Positions 8,748 to 19,174 of a stretch of DNA of 64,000 nucleotides are shown one piece after another (position 1 is the stretch's first letter; every line of letters starts with the position of its first letter). Source of the stretch: Sphingomonas sp. Leaf32 (GTDB lineage Bacteria; Pseudomonadota; Alphaproteobacteria; Sphingomonadales; Sphingomonadaceae). The translations under genes were made by a program, and so were the position numbers. The stretch spans positions 1 to 64,000 of the forward strand of contig NZ_LMLA01000009.1 of assembly GCF_001421765.1 (NCBI RefSeq), in the 5' to 3' direction. The notes beneath the pieces are model-generated. The model was given only the letters and a program-made list of their open reading frames with translations, was not told the origin of the DNA and made no database searches.

Positions 8748-8876
8748 GAAAGATCGACATGGCGTCGCTGAGATGACCGCAAGCTCTTACGAAGTGGCAG
8801 CCGAAACTGTCGTTCAGGCGGTCGGCCCGAATATCGGCTGCCGCCCTGCGGGCCTGACTACCCAAAAGGTGCACAA

Positions 8877-9425
8877 ATGAAAAAACTAGTCCTCAGCGTT
8901 GCTGTGTCTCTATTTCCTCTGGCCGTTCAGGCGCAGGAATTCCGGCTTACGAGCAGCGATGTACGTAGCGGCGAACAGATCGCGCATGCCTATGTCCTCA
9001 ATGGTTCCGGATGTTCCGGTCAGGACATGTCTCCCGAGCTTTCCTGGTCTGGCGAACCCGAGGGCACCAAGAGCTTCGCGGTTACGATGTTCGATTCCGA
9101 TGCCCCTACCGGAAGCGGCTGGTGGCATTGGACCATGGTGAACATCCCCAGGGGCGTTCACAACCTGCCGACCGATGCAGGCAACAAGAGCGGAACAAAT
9201 GCACCTCCGGGAGCCGTACAGGGAAGAACGGACTTCGGCGGGCCCGGCTACGGCGGGGCGTGCCCTCCGGCTGGAGACCAAACCCATCACTATCACTTCA
9301 AAGTCTGGGCGTTGAAGGTCGAGCAGCTGCCGGTCGATAGCGAGTCTAGCGGGGCGTTGGTAGGTTATATGCTGAATACCAACAGCATCGCGAGTGCCGA
9401 ACTCGTTCCCGTTTCTACGCGATAG
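8877..9425 (+). CDS. YbhB/YbcL-type PEBP (Raf kinase inhibitor-like) protein
   Basis: A 182-residue secreted protein of the phosphatidylethanolamine-binding family. A short Sec signal (MKKLVLSVAVSLFPLAVQAQ) precedes the PEBP fold, with MFDSDAPTGSGWWHWTMVNI forming the anion-binding pocket, the GNKSGTNAPPGAVQG loop, and GDQTHHYHFKVWAL as the second signature. No bacterial substrate is established for this family. It sits between the hydrolase and a second SDR in the same direction, an association frequent in small redox clusters. Confidence 0.92.
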   Translation: MKKLVLSVAVSLFPLAVQAQEFRLTSSDVRSGEQIAHAYVLNGSGCSGQDMSPELSWSGEPEGTKSFAVTMFDSDAPTGSGWWHWTMVNIPRGVHNLPTDAGNKSGTNAPPGAVQGRTDFGGPGYGGACPPAGDQTHHYHFKVWALKVEQLPVDSESSGALVGYMLNTNSIASAELVPVSTR

Positions 9426-9617
9426 GGATTGTGCGCCGACGCCCGCCCGTGCTTGCGCCCGGTAATATCCGACTCGCCTTCGGGGATGTTCAGCGGGTTG
9501 CCCTGGCAGCGCTCGGCAAACTGACAATCGAGGATTTCTCCCTGATCGGCGAGCCCATCAGCGGGAGATGTGGATGTCCGGACGGACGTCCCCCCTTATT
9601 TGATAGGATTGAACGAC

Positions 9618-10385
9618 ATGAACCCAACCTATGATTTCCAGGGCAAGGTTGCCCTCGTGACGGGCGCCAGTGCCGGCATGGGGCTCGCAACAGCTCGTGC
9701 CTTTGCCGAAGCCGGAGCGGCAGTCGTACTGGCCGACATCAGGGAAGAAGGCGTGAGCGCGGCAGCCAGGGTTTTGGTCGCCGCTGGAGGTCGGGCGATA
9801 GCGGTGCGCTGCGACACCCGCGACGACGATCAGGTGGCCATGATGGTTGGGCGCGCCGTCAACGAGTTCGGCCGCCTCGACTTCGCCTTCAACAACGCCG
9901 GCGTCATGGCAAAGGTGGCCCCGCTGGCAGAAAGCACCCGCGACGATTGGGATCGGGTGATTGGCGTGAATCTGCGCGGCGTTTGGAACTGCATGAAGCA
10001 TCAGTTGCGCCAGATGCAGCAGCAGGGCGGCGGCGCGATCGTCAACAACGCGTCGGTCGGCGGGGAAAAGGGCGACCCAGGTGTCAGCCCCTACACGGCG
10101 TCCAAGCATGGCGTGATCGGCCTGACCCGGACAGCCGCACTCGAATACGTCCGGCTTGGCATCCGCGTGAACGCGGTGAACCCCGGCGTGGTCGACACCC
10201 AGATCGCCCGTGATGTCGTCAGGGGCGACGACCAGGCCTACGCAGAGATGGTGGGCAAGGTTCCGATGGGACGCGCCGGCACGTCCGAGGAGATCGCGGC
10301 CGCGGTCCTGTGGCTATGCAGCCCAGGCGCCAGCTACGTGGTCGGCCAGGCCGTTACCGTGGACGGCGGACTGACGGTCGGCTGA
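9618..10385 (+). CDS. Short-chain dehydrogenase/reductase (second SDR)
   Basis: A 255-residue classical SDR. It has TGASAGMG at about residues 15-22, FNNAG, the catalytic serine in NNASVGG, and YTASKHG with the catalytic tyrosine and lysine; the C-terminal part carries NPGVVDT and ends VDGGLTVG, typical of FabG-like enzymes. An acidic residue after the second strand (LADIREEG) predicts NAD over NADP. The ATG at 9618 aligns with other family starts; the frame is open to 9570. The 192-base gap upstream holds no recognisable gene. Confidence 0.92.
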   Translation: MNPTYDFQGKVALVTGASAGMGLATARAFAEAGAAVVLADIREEGVSAAARVLVAAGGRAIAVRCDTRDDDQVAMMVGRAVNEFGRLDFAFNNAGVMAKVAPLAESTRDDWDRVIGVNLRGVWNCMKHQLRQMQQQGGGAIVNNASVGGEKGDPGVSPYTASKHGVIGLTRTAALEYVRLGIRVNAVNPGVVDTQIARDVVRGDDQAYAEMVGKVPMGRAGTSEEIAAAVLWLCSPGASYVVGQAVTVDGGLTVG

Positions 10386-10469
10386 CCGCTTCTGCTTTGC
10401 CCACGATCACCGAACACGGATGCCTCTCACCGGAGGGGCGGCATGGCCCGACCATACAGGAGCCCGGAC

Positions 10470-10913
10470 ATGATCCACGACTTTCTTCATATCAGTATCA
10501 CATGCCGCGATCTGGAGCGGACGATCCGTTTCTACGAGGCGCTCGGCCTCAAGACGATCAAGCGGTTCGGCGAAGTCCAGGAGCAGGGAATTGCTGACGC
10601 TTTCCGGCTGCCTACCGCGCGTCTGGCCGTCGCCTATCTCGCCGCCTCCACCGAGGAGGGCCGGATGTTCATCGACTTGGTGCAATGGCTCGATCCCGCA
10701 GCGGCCGGCGAAGCGTATCCCGCTCTGAACAATGTGGGCCTCAATCGTTTCGCGCTGCGCGTCTCCGACATGGACGCCACTATCGCGGCGGCAAAGGACA
10801 GAGGCGTCACTTTCCTTACCGATGAGCCGCAGAGCGTCGGCGACGAAGGAATGCGGTTCATCGTCGCCACTGATCCTGACGGCGTGTTTGTCCAGCTTAT
10901 TGAGGGCTTCTGA
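10470..10913 (+). CDS. VOC-superfamily (glyoxalase/dioxygenase-like) protein
   Basis: A 147-residue two-repeat VOC protein. The opening MIHDFLHISITCRDLERTIR and the closing FIVATDPDGVFVQLIE are family hallmarks, with His near residue 7 and the C-terminal glutamate as expected metal ligands. Members include glyoxalase I, extradiol dioxygenases and epimerases; this copy cannot be assigned to one. The ATG at 10470 follows AGGAG. It stands between the second SDR and the aldo/keto reductase, same strand. Confidence 0.88.
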   Translation: MIHDFLHISITCRDLERTIRFYEALGLKTIKRFGEVQEQGIADAFRLPTARLAVAYLAASTEEGRMFIDLVQWLDPAAAGEAYPALNNVGLNRFALRVSDMDATIAAAKDRGVTFLTDEPQSVGDEGMRFIVATDPDGVFVQLIEGF

Positions 10914-11011
10914 GGGACGCCTGATGTCTTCCCGCGTTTGCACCTGAAAATGCCCCGCAGCTTGTCTGTGCCAATTGTCAGTCCGTCTGACCCACCTGAG
11001 GAGAAGTAGAC

Positions 11012-12070
11012 ATGCAATATCGCCAGCTTGGCCGTTCAGGCCTGAGAGTATCGACGCTCATTCTCGGAACGATGTCGTTCGGCGGCAAAGGGATGTTCGG
11101 GATGGTCGCCGACAACGGGGTCGCAGAAGCCCGCCGCCAGATCGACATGCTGCTCGACGCCGGCGTCAACATGGTCGATACGGCGGACATCTATTCGATG
11201 GGCGAGTCCGAGAGAATCGTCGGCGAAGCGCTCAAGGGCAAGCGCGATCAGGTGCTGATCGCCTCGAAGGTCCGGTCCCCGGTCGGCGAAGGGCCGAACG
11301 AAGGCGGCCTGTCGCGCCACCATATCAAGCGCGGATGCGAGGCGAGCCTGAAGCGGCTGGGCACCGACCACCTCGATCTCTACTGGGCGCACGAGTGGGA
11401 CGGCGCCACGCCGCTGGAAGAAACCCTGCGCGCGTTCGAGGACCTCCGGACCGAGGGCAAGATCAACTATTTCGGCATCTCGAACTGGGCCGGATGGCAC
11501 CTCATGAAGGCGCTCGGCATCTCTGAGCGCGAAGGCCTCATCCGCCCGGTCGCGCAGCAGATCTACTACTCTCTCCAGTCACGCGAGGCCGAATATGAGC
11601 TCATGCCGATCAGCGTCGATCAGGACGTCTCGATCGTTGCCTGGTCGCCGCTTGCCGCCGGCCTGCTGGGAGGCAAGTTCACGCGCGACAACCCTAGGCC
11701 GGAAGGCACCCGCCAGGTCGCAGGTTGGCCGGAACCTCCAATGCGCGATTGGGAAGCGCTGTGGCGGATCGTCGACGAACTGACCGCGATTGCCAACGAG
11801 CGTAAGGCAACCCCGGCGCAAGTCGCGCTGGCTTGGCTGCTGACGCGCCCCGGCGTCGCGGCGTTGGTCATCGGGGCGCGCAATGAGGTGCAGCTTTCCG
11901 AAAACCTGGTCGCTGCGGACATCACACTGTCGCCCGAGGAAGTGCGCCGGCTGGAAGAAGTCAGCCGCCCCCCGCTCCTTTATCCATATTGGCACCAGAA
12001 GGCGAACGCGACTGAGCGCCTGTCTGCGGCGGATCACGCCCTGCTGGACCAGCATCCTAAACCGTACTGA
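11012..12070 (+). CDS. Aldo/keto reductase
   Basis: A 352-residue TIM-barrel NADPH oxidoreductase that reduces carbonyl compounds. The tetrad is visible: Asp and Tyr in VDTADIYSMGESE, Lys in LIASKV, His in DLYWAHEWD. The cofactor-binding segment near the C-terminus reads VIGARNEVQLSENL. GAGGAG lies before the start. It closes the run of plus-strand detoxification genes; immediately after it the DNA becomes a patchwork of remnants. Confidence 0.92.
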   Translation: MQYRQLGRSGLRVSTLILGTMSFGGKGMFGMVADNGVAEARRQIDMLLDAGVNMVDTADIYSMGESERIVGEALKGKRDQVLIASKVRSPVGEGPNEGGLSRHHIKRGCEASLKRLGTDHLDLYWAHEWDGATPLEETLRAFEDLRTEGKINYFGISNWAGWHLMKALGISEREGLIRPVAQQIYYSLQSREAEYELMPISVDQDVSIVAWSPLAAGLLGGKFTRDNPRPEGTRQVAGWPEPPMRDWEALWRIVDELTAIANERKATPAQVALAWLLTRPGVAALVIGARNEVQLSENLVAADITLSPEEVRRLEEVSRPPLLYPYWHQKANATERLSAADHALLDQHPKPY

Positions 12071-12112
12071 CGAGGCACTAGCCGCCGTCAGCGCTGCGTT
12101 CGTGCCAATCGA

Positions 12113-12170
12113 TCAACGGGCGGCACTCGCGTCGATCGGCTGTTGGGCTTGGATGCGAACCAGATCAGGT
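12113..12170 (-). pseudogene. Remnant of the 3' end of a second EmrB-type gene
   Basis: This reverse-strand stretch reads LIWFASKPN after translation, matching LIWFAPKPK at the end of the EmrB gene at 480-2024, and it even keeps an aligned stop codon at 12113-12115. About 55 bases align with roughly four fifths identity and a one-base gap. Nothing upstream continues the homology. It looks like the only surviving piece of a duplicated or replaced pump gene. Confidence 0.6.
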
Positions 12171-12342
12171 CGTGACCACGAAATGATGTCCCGCGGAGCA
12201 CGGGGCGGCTACGGCCTTACTTTTACGTTGAGGGACTCGGCCCGCGACCTCCACGTTGATTGCGGGGACGCTGTAATATCGAAAGTGAATGGCTTAGGCG
12301 CGATCACGCGGTCTGCAGCCGAAGGCCGCGCTACGGCGCAGC

Positions 12343-12359
12343 GCGCTGAACTTCAGCGC
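12343..12359 (-). terminator. Hairpin 3' of the tRNA-Leu fragment
   Basis: GCGCTGAA-C-TTCAGCGC is a perfect palindrome located 12 bases beyond the CCA end of the tRNA fragment, where a tRNA terminator would be expected. No T run follows. It suggests that this side is the native downstream flank of a tRNA gene. Confidence 0.4.
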
Positions 12360-12371
12360 TTCTTGAGTGAA

Positions 12372-12424
12372 TGGTGCGGGTGGTCGGAATCGAACCGACA
12401 CTCCTTGCGGAACCGGATTTTGAA
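12372..12424 (-). tRNA. Displaced 3' half of tRNA-Leu(CAA)
   Basis: The reverse strand contains the anticodon loop TTCAAAA, the 3' anticodon stem TCCGG, a leucine-type variable arm (GGTTCCGCAAGGAGT), a perfect T arm (GTCGG-TTCGATT-CCGAC), the acceptor 3' strand CACCCGC and ACCA. The 5' half is absent: the bases before the loop (CTCCC) cannot pair with the 3' anticodon stem. The break inside the anticodon loop is the usual crossover point of tRNA-targeting integrases, so this is an attachment-site remnant and not a working tRNA. Confidence 0.8.
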
Positions 12425-12650
12425 GGGAGTCGCGTTTACAAAAAAGCGGTGCCGTTGCCCTAGTCGGCGCTTCATCAGATCCTGATTTCCGTGATCCACG
12501 CACCTGTGCGGCACCTAGTACAACGACGATGTCACCGTCCGATGTGTACGCCATAGCCCTCTATTTCCCGATTGATTGTCGTGAGGGCTTCCACCGTTCG
12601 CGACCTATTGCTTTCTATCTCCTCACCCGCACATCAAGAGGAGTTGCAAC

Positions 12651-12947
12651 ATGAACGCGACGGCCAACCCACACATCGAAAAAACGATCAGACGACAGCA
12701 GTTGGGTGAGATAGTGCCGTTAGCTGACAGCACGATCTACGAAATGGAACAGCGGGGGGAATTTCCGCGACGCTTCGCTTTGACCCCACGATGCGTGGTT
12801 TGGGATCTGGGCGAGGTTCAGGCATGGCTCGCGGCCCGTCGCTCAAAACCAATTCTCCGTGCGCCCGGCCCCGACGTGAAACAACGTCGAGCCCGCCCGG
12901 TCAAAGAGCAGGATCGGGCGCCAGGATCGGCATCGACGGCGGGATGA
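12651..12947 (+). CDS. AlpA-family phage/island regulator
   Basis: A 98-residue DNA-binding protein with an AlpA/MerR-like helix-turn-helix (LADSTIYEMEQRGEFPRRF, about residues 24-42, then VVWDLGEVQAWLAAR). In P4-like elements AlpA proteins activate excision and integrase genes. AGAGGAG precedes the ATG. It converges with the integrase and their 3' ends overlap by 47 bases. The basic tail after residue 65 is not part of the family core. Together with the integrase it is what remains of an integrative element. Confidence 0.85.
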   Translation: MNATANPHIEKTIRRQQLGEIVPLADSTIYEMEQRGEFPRRFALTPRCVVWDLGEVQAWLAARRSKPILRAPGPDVKQRRARPVKEQDRAPGSASTAG

Positions 12948-14157
12948 GCGTTGGCACGTACTTCTTGCCATCGACCCAGGCGACCAAAATGTCCGACCAC
13001 TCCTGCATCATGTGCCTTCGCTGTACCTCATACTCGGCTTTGTTGTAGACGCCGCGCGACGAGCGCCCGTCCTCATGCGCCAGGCACTTTTCGATCCAGT
13101 CGCTGTTAAAGCCGAGCTCGTTCAGCAGAGTCGAACCTGTCCGCCGCAGATCGTGCACCGTAAACGGCTCCAACGGCAAACCTTCCGCCTTCGCCCGTTC
13201 GACAACTGCGTAGGTAACCCGATTGAAGGTGGCGCGCGACATCGGGGCATCTGCGTCGTACCGCGACGGCAGAAGGTATCTTGAATTTCCCGCACAGGTC
13301 TTCAGGGCAATCATGATGTCGAGCACTTGGCGCGACAGGTAGACGTTATGCGGTTTCGAGCGCTTCATCCGTTCCTTCGGAATCGTCCAAACCGCATTCT
13401 CGAAGTCAACTTCGTCCCAAACCGCGTCCTGCAGTTCGCTCTTCCGCACCATCGTTAGGAGATAGAGCCGCATTCCCAGACGGATCGTAGGAAGCGTGGC
13501 GACGTGTTCGAGTTGCTTCAGCATCACCCGAATTTCAGAGGGCGAAAGCGAGCGGTCCTTCGGCACAAAAGTGGCGATTGATGCCGGCCCCACTTCGTCG
13601 GCTGGGTTGGCGACCTTTTCACCATGCAGGATCGCGAAGCCGTAGATCTGCTTGAGGATATCTCGCACATGGATAGCCGTCGCCGGGGCACCACGTTCAA
13701 CGATACCGCCGCAATGGGCTCTTAGATCGTCTGGCGTGATCTCAGTCAGGAGACGATTTCGCCAGACGGGCAAAAGCTCTCGCTCGAAGATGGAACGCCG
13801 CATGGCACGCGTGCTGTCTGCCATCGGCGCGGCGGTGAGCCACTTCTCCCCGAACTCTCCGAAGCTCTTGGCCTCTTTCAGGCGGCGCTTATCGCGCTGC
13901 TTCTCGATCGCAGGCGATCGCCCTTCGCCGACGGCACGCCTCGCGTCGATACACTTCTCTCGGGCCCGGGCAAGCGAGATGCCGTCGCGCCCGTACCTGC
14001 CCAGGTAGACTGTCTCCCGACGGCCGTTGAGCCTGTAGTCTAGGCGAAATGAGATCGCACCACTGGGCATGACACGGACATACATGCCGTCACGGTCAGC
14101 AACTTTGTAAATCTTCTCTTTTGGTTTCAATGCCTTAAGGGCGGCGTCCGTCAGCAT
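12901..14157 (-). CDS. int: P4-type tyrosine integrase (DUF4102 arm-binding domain)
   Basis: A 418-residue site-specific recombinase. Residues 1-85 form the DUF4102 arm-DNA-binding domain (DGMYVRVMPSGAISFRLDYR), a core-binding domain follows at about 95-190, and the catalytic domain shows the Arg of MVRKSELQDAVW, HDLRRTGSTLLNELGF, the His of CLAHEDG and the Tyr of VYNKAEY. The gene appears full length. It is oriented like guaA and starts 291 bases beyond the guaA stop, the layout of islands inserted at guaA. The flanking DNA is visibly more AT-rich than the core region. Confidence 0.93.
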   Translation of the reverse strand: MLTDAALKALKPKEKIYKVADRDGMYVRVMPSGAISFRLDYRLNGRRETVYLGRYGRDGISLARAREKCIDARRAVGEGRSPAIEKQRDKRRLKEAKSFGEFGEKWLTAAPMADSTRAMRRSIFERELLPVWRNRLLTEITPDDLRAHCGGIVERGAPATAIHVRDILKQIYGFAILHGEKVANPADEVGPASIATFVPKDRSLSPSEIRVMLKQLEHVATLPTIRLGMRLYLLTMVRKSELQDAVWDEVDFENAVWTIPKERMKRSKPHNVYLSRQVLDIMIALKTCAGNSRYLLPSRYDADAPMSRATFNRVTYAVVERAKAEGLPLEPFTVHDLRRTGSTLLNELGFNSDWIEKCLAHEDGRSSRGVYNKAEYEVQRRHMMQEWSDILVAWVDGKKYVPTLIPPSMPILAPDPAL

Positions 14158-14173
14158 CCCTACTGCCTCCTGA

Positions 14174-14284
14174 AAAGTACCGTCAGTACAAATTCGAGGC
14201 TCAGAGACGGATATTCACCATTTATTTCAATGTTTAATACGAAAAAAGTACCGTCACGAGCCTCCTTGCCCCTGACGGTACTTT
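14174..14284. repeat. Three copies of AAAGTACCGTCA: candidate integrase arm sites
   Basis: The 12-mer occurs directly at 14174-14185 and 14245-14256 and inverted at 14273-14284; the last two form a perfect inverted repeat around 16 bases. All lie between the integrase start and the guaA stop, exactly where arm-type sites of a DUF4102 integrase or operators for the int promoter would be. I found no second copy of the guaA 3' terminus in this window. Confidence 0.65.
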
Positions 14285-14448
14285 CAAAAACGCGGCTAAG
14301 CAATATGCCCGATGTCCGTCAGGCGGACCGCCAACGACAAACTCTACCCACCGATAGCTGCCAATCGTTATCGACAGGAATTATTTTTGTTTTCAGTCAC
14401 TTAGATCGTATCATGGCGTAGTTTCGGCGGCGTTCGGATAGGCATAAA

Positions 14449-16005
14449 TCATTCCCACTCGATCGTGCCGGGCGGCTTGCTGGTATAGTCGTAGGTGACG
14501 CGGTTGATGCCCTTCACCTCGTTGATGATCCGGGTCGCCACGCGCGGCAGGAAGTCGCCGGGGAACTGGAATGCCTGCGCCGTCATGCCGTCGGTCGAGG
14601 TGACCGCACGCAGCGCCAGCACATTGTCGTAGGTCCGCCCGTCGCCCATCACGCCGACCGAGCGCACCGGCAACAGCACCGCGAACGCCTGCCAGATCGT
14701 GTCGTACAGCCCGGCGGTGCGGATTTCGTCGAGGTAGATCGCGTCCGCCTTGCGCAAGATGTCGCAGCGCTCGCGCGTCACTTCGCCCGGAATACGGATG
14801 GCAAGGCCTGGTCCGGGGAACGGGTGGCGACCGACGAACACGTCGGGCAAGCCTAGTTCGCGACCCAGCGCGCGGACCTCATCCTTGAACAGTTCGCGAA
14901 GCGGTTCGACCAGCGCCATGTTCATGCGTTCGGGCAGGCCGCCGACATTGTGGTGGCTCTTGATCGTGACCGATGGACCGCCGGTGAAGCTGACGCTCTC
15001 GATCACGTCCGGGTACAGCGTGCCTTGCGCTAGGAACTGCGCGCCGCCGATCTTCTTCGCCTCGCCCTCGAACACGTCGATGAAGGTCTTGCCGATGAAC
15101 TTGCGCTTGGCTTCGGGGTCGGTGACGCCGGCCAGCCCGTCCATGAACAGGTCCTGCGCGTCCACATGGACCAGCGGGATGTTGTAGTGGCCGCGGAACA
15201 GGCTGACGACCTGTTCGGCCTCCCCGGCGCGCAGGATGCCGCCATCGACGAAGACGCAGGTCAGCTGATCGCCGATCGCTTCGTGGATTAGCAGCGCGGC
15301 GACCGACGAGTCGACCCCGCCCGACAGGCCGCAGATGACCTTGCCGTCGCCGACCTGCGCGCGGATCTCGGCGATCTTGGCGTCGCGGAATTCGGCCATC
15401 GTCCAGTCGCCGGCAAGGCCGCAGACGTGGCGGGCGAAGTTTGCGATCAGCTTGCCGCCATCGGGGGTATGGACGACCTCCGGGTGGAACTGCGCGCCAT
15501 AATAGCGGCGCTCGTCATCGGCGACGATGGCATAGGGCGCGCCCGGGCTGGTCGCGACCGTGCGGAAGCCCGGGGCGAGTTCGGTGACCTTGTCGCCATG
15601 GCTCATCCACACCTGATGGCGTTCGGCCTTTTGCCACAGCCCGTCGAACATCGCGCAGTCGTCGCCGACCTCGATATAGGCCTCGCCGAACTCGCCCGAA
15701 TTGCCCTTCTCGACCTTTCCACCCAACTGCGCGGTCATCACCTGCTGGCCATAGCAGATGCCGAACACCGGCACTCCCGAATCGAAGATCGCCTGCGGTG
15801 CGCGGGGGGAACCGTCGTCGCAGACCGATGCCGGACCGCCCGACAGGATCACGCCCTTGGGCTGCATCCGTGCAAAGGCTTCCTCGGCCTTCTGGAACGG
15901 GGCGATTTCGGAATAGACGCCGGCCTCGCGTACGCGACGCGCGATCAGCTGCGTCACCTGGCTGCCGAAGTCGACGATCAGGATGGAATCGGGGGTCTCG
16001 TTCAT
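14449..16005 (-). CDS. guaA: GMP synthase (glutamine-hydrolysing)
   Basis: A 518-residue enzyme converting XMP to GMP with glutamine and ATP in purine synthesis. The N-terminal class I amidotransferase has Cys84 in GICYGQQ and His174/Glu176 in AQFHPE; the ATP pyrophosphatase domain carries the PP-loop GLSGGVDSS at about 226-234, and the C-terminal dimerisation domain ends PPGTIEWE. The ATG at 16005 follows a G-rich binding site; the frame is open to 16155 without homology. Its 3' end abuts the integrase, and this site is a known hot spot for island insertion. The gene itself is intact. Confidence 0.97.
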   Translation of the reverse strand: MNETPDSILIVDFGSQVTQLIARRVREAGVYSEIAPFQKAEEAFARMQPKGVILSGGPASVCDDGSPRAPQAIFDSGVPVFGICYGQQVMTAQLGGKVEKGNSGEFGEAYIEVGDDCAMFDGLWQKAERHQVWMSHGDKVTELAPGFRTVATSPGAPYAIVADDERRYYGAQFHPEVVHTPDGGKLIANFARHVCGLAGDWTMAEFRDAKIAEIRAQVGDGKVICGLSGGVDSSVAALLIHEAIGDQLTCVFVDGGILRAGEAEQVVSLFRGHYNIPLVHVDAQDLFMDGLAGVTDPEAKRKFIGKTFIDVFEGEAKKIGGAQFLAQGTLYPDVIESVSFTGGPSVTIKSHHNVGGLPERMNMALVEPLRELFKDEVRALGRELGLPDVFVGRHPFPGPGLAIRIPGEVTRERCDILRKADAIYLDEIRTAGLYDTIWQAFAVLLPVRSVGVMGDGRTYDNVLALRAVTSTDGMTAQAFQFPGDFLPRVATRIINEVKGINRVTYDYTSKPPGTIEWE

Positions 16006-16233
16006 GCCCCCCGATAGCAGAGCGTCGCGCGGGTGCCAGCCCCCTGGGTGGCGAGGTTGGAAGAAGGGGTCGGTTTCACGCGAAGGCGCGGAGACGCGGA
16101 GTGGTTGCGCTGGTGGCGATCGACCGCGAACGGGAGCCTTAGCGCCTGTCGCCACGGGGTGAAGGCCGCTGAGGCGGCGGGAGGGCGCTTCTATCGCCCC
16201 CTCCCGCGCCCCTGCGTAAAAACGACCTTCCCT

Positions 16234-18357
<2,124 letters not shown>

Positions 18358-18401
18358 CGTTGCTCCATGGGGCTTGCCGGACGGTATCCGGCGTTACCGG
18401 T

Positions 18402-18429
18402 ACGATACGCTAGACGTGCGCCCGCGCAA
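18402..18429 (-). promoter_or_regulatory. Predicted promoter of the prolyl oligopeptidase gene
   Basis: On the reverse strand TTGCGC (18424-18429) and TATCGT (18402-18407) are 16 bases apart, 45 bases upstream of the start codon and just after the rplQ terminator. Confidence 0.4.
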
Positions 18430-18461
18430 CCCCGTGGAGACAATGTTACCCGCCCCCACGC

Positions 18462-18495
18462 AAAAGGGCGGCCGTACCGAAGTACGACCGCCCTT
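18462..18495 (-). terminator. Intrinsic terminator of the ribosomal/rpoA operon
   Basis: Read on the reverse strand, AAGGGCGG-T-CGTAC, loop TTCG, GTACG-G-CCGCCCTT forms a 14-position stem with a stable tetraloop, followed by two further T. It begins 26 bases past the rplQ stop and closes the supercluster. Confidence 0.85.
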
Positions 18496-18520
18496 CCGTG
18501 TCACGCGAGCGAAACGCCGA

Positions 18521-18943
18521 TCAGGCGGCTTCGTCGAAATCCTCGTCGTTCAGGACCGGACCCGAGTCCTGGCCCTTGGCCGACACGTCGCGGTCGACGA
18601 ATTCGATGATCGCCATCGGCGAGGCGTCCGACGCACGGATGCCGGCCTTGATGATGCGGGTATAGCCGCCGTTACGATCGGCATAGCGGGTCGCCAGCAC
18701 GTCAAACAGCTTCACCAGCTGGACATCGTCGAGCAGACGGGCGTGCGCGAGACGGCGGTTCGACAGACCGCCCTTCTTCGCCAGCGTGATCAGCTTTTCG
18801 ATGTACGGACGCAGTTCCTTCGCCTTGGCGACGGTGGTGGTGATCTGCTCGTGCTTGATGAGCGCGGCCGACATGTTGCGGAACAGGGCCAGACGATGGG
18901 CCGAGGTACGCTGCAGCTTACGGCCGCCGACGCGATGACGCAT
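18521..18943 (-). CDS. rplQ: 50S ribosomal protein L17
   Basis: A 140-residue large-subunit protein lining the polypeptide exit region. The N-terminus [17 protein letters not shown] is invariant in the family; the last 20 residues are an acidic extension typical of alphaproteobacterial L17. It is the last gene of the supercluster, 231 bases after rpoA, an unusually long gap filled with hairpins, and is followed by a strong terminator. Confidence 0.98.
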   Translation of the reverse strand: MRHRVGGRKLQRTSAHRLALFRNMSAALIKHEQITTTVAKAKELRPYIEKLITLAKKGGLSNRRLAHARLLDDVQLVKLFDVLATRYADRNGGYTRIIKAGIRASDASPMAIIEFVDRDVSAKGQDSGPVLNDEDFDEAA

Positions 18944-19080
18944 GGGTATTTCCTTCGTTCGTTAAGGGGCCGTGTCACGGAATCCCCAGAGCTGGTGGCT
19001 GTTGGAGGCCGCCACCGGTTCGCCTGTTCGCGGCAAAGTTCACTAAGTTCACACTTGCCGCTATTTCGTTTGCCGGGTCG

Positions 19081-19167
19081 GACACGGGCAAAGCCCGTGT
19101 CGTCGGACGGCCTAGAAGGCCGCCGGCCGGGCTGGTTTTGTCTCCGGGGCAGGCTCGCCTGCCCCGG
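19081..19167. repeat. Hairpin array between rpoA and rplQ
   Basis: GACACGGGC-AAA-GCCCGTGTC (19081-19101) is a perfect 9-pair hairpin; a GGCC/GGCC mini-stem follows, and then CCGGGGCAGGC-TC-GCCTGCCCCGG (19144-19167), an 11-pair palindrome. The first module and its GTCGG flank resemble the tuf-fusA gap. These structures occupy most of the gap and are transcribed with the operon. Confidence 0.7.
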
Positions 19168-19174
19168 TGCAAAA

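Noticed and set aside
9431..9634. 67-codon plus-strand frame between the PEBP-like gene and the second SDR
   Set aside because: It overlaps the real SDR start, lacks a ribosome binding site, and I recognise no family.
12113..12424. Intact tRNA gene
   Set aside because: Only the 3' half is present; the D arm, 5' acceptor strand and 5' anticodon stem are missing.
14311..14328. GTCCG/CGGAC mini hairpin downstream of guaA as its terminator
   Set aside because: Only five pairs and no T run; too weak to call.
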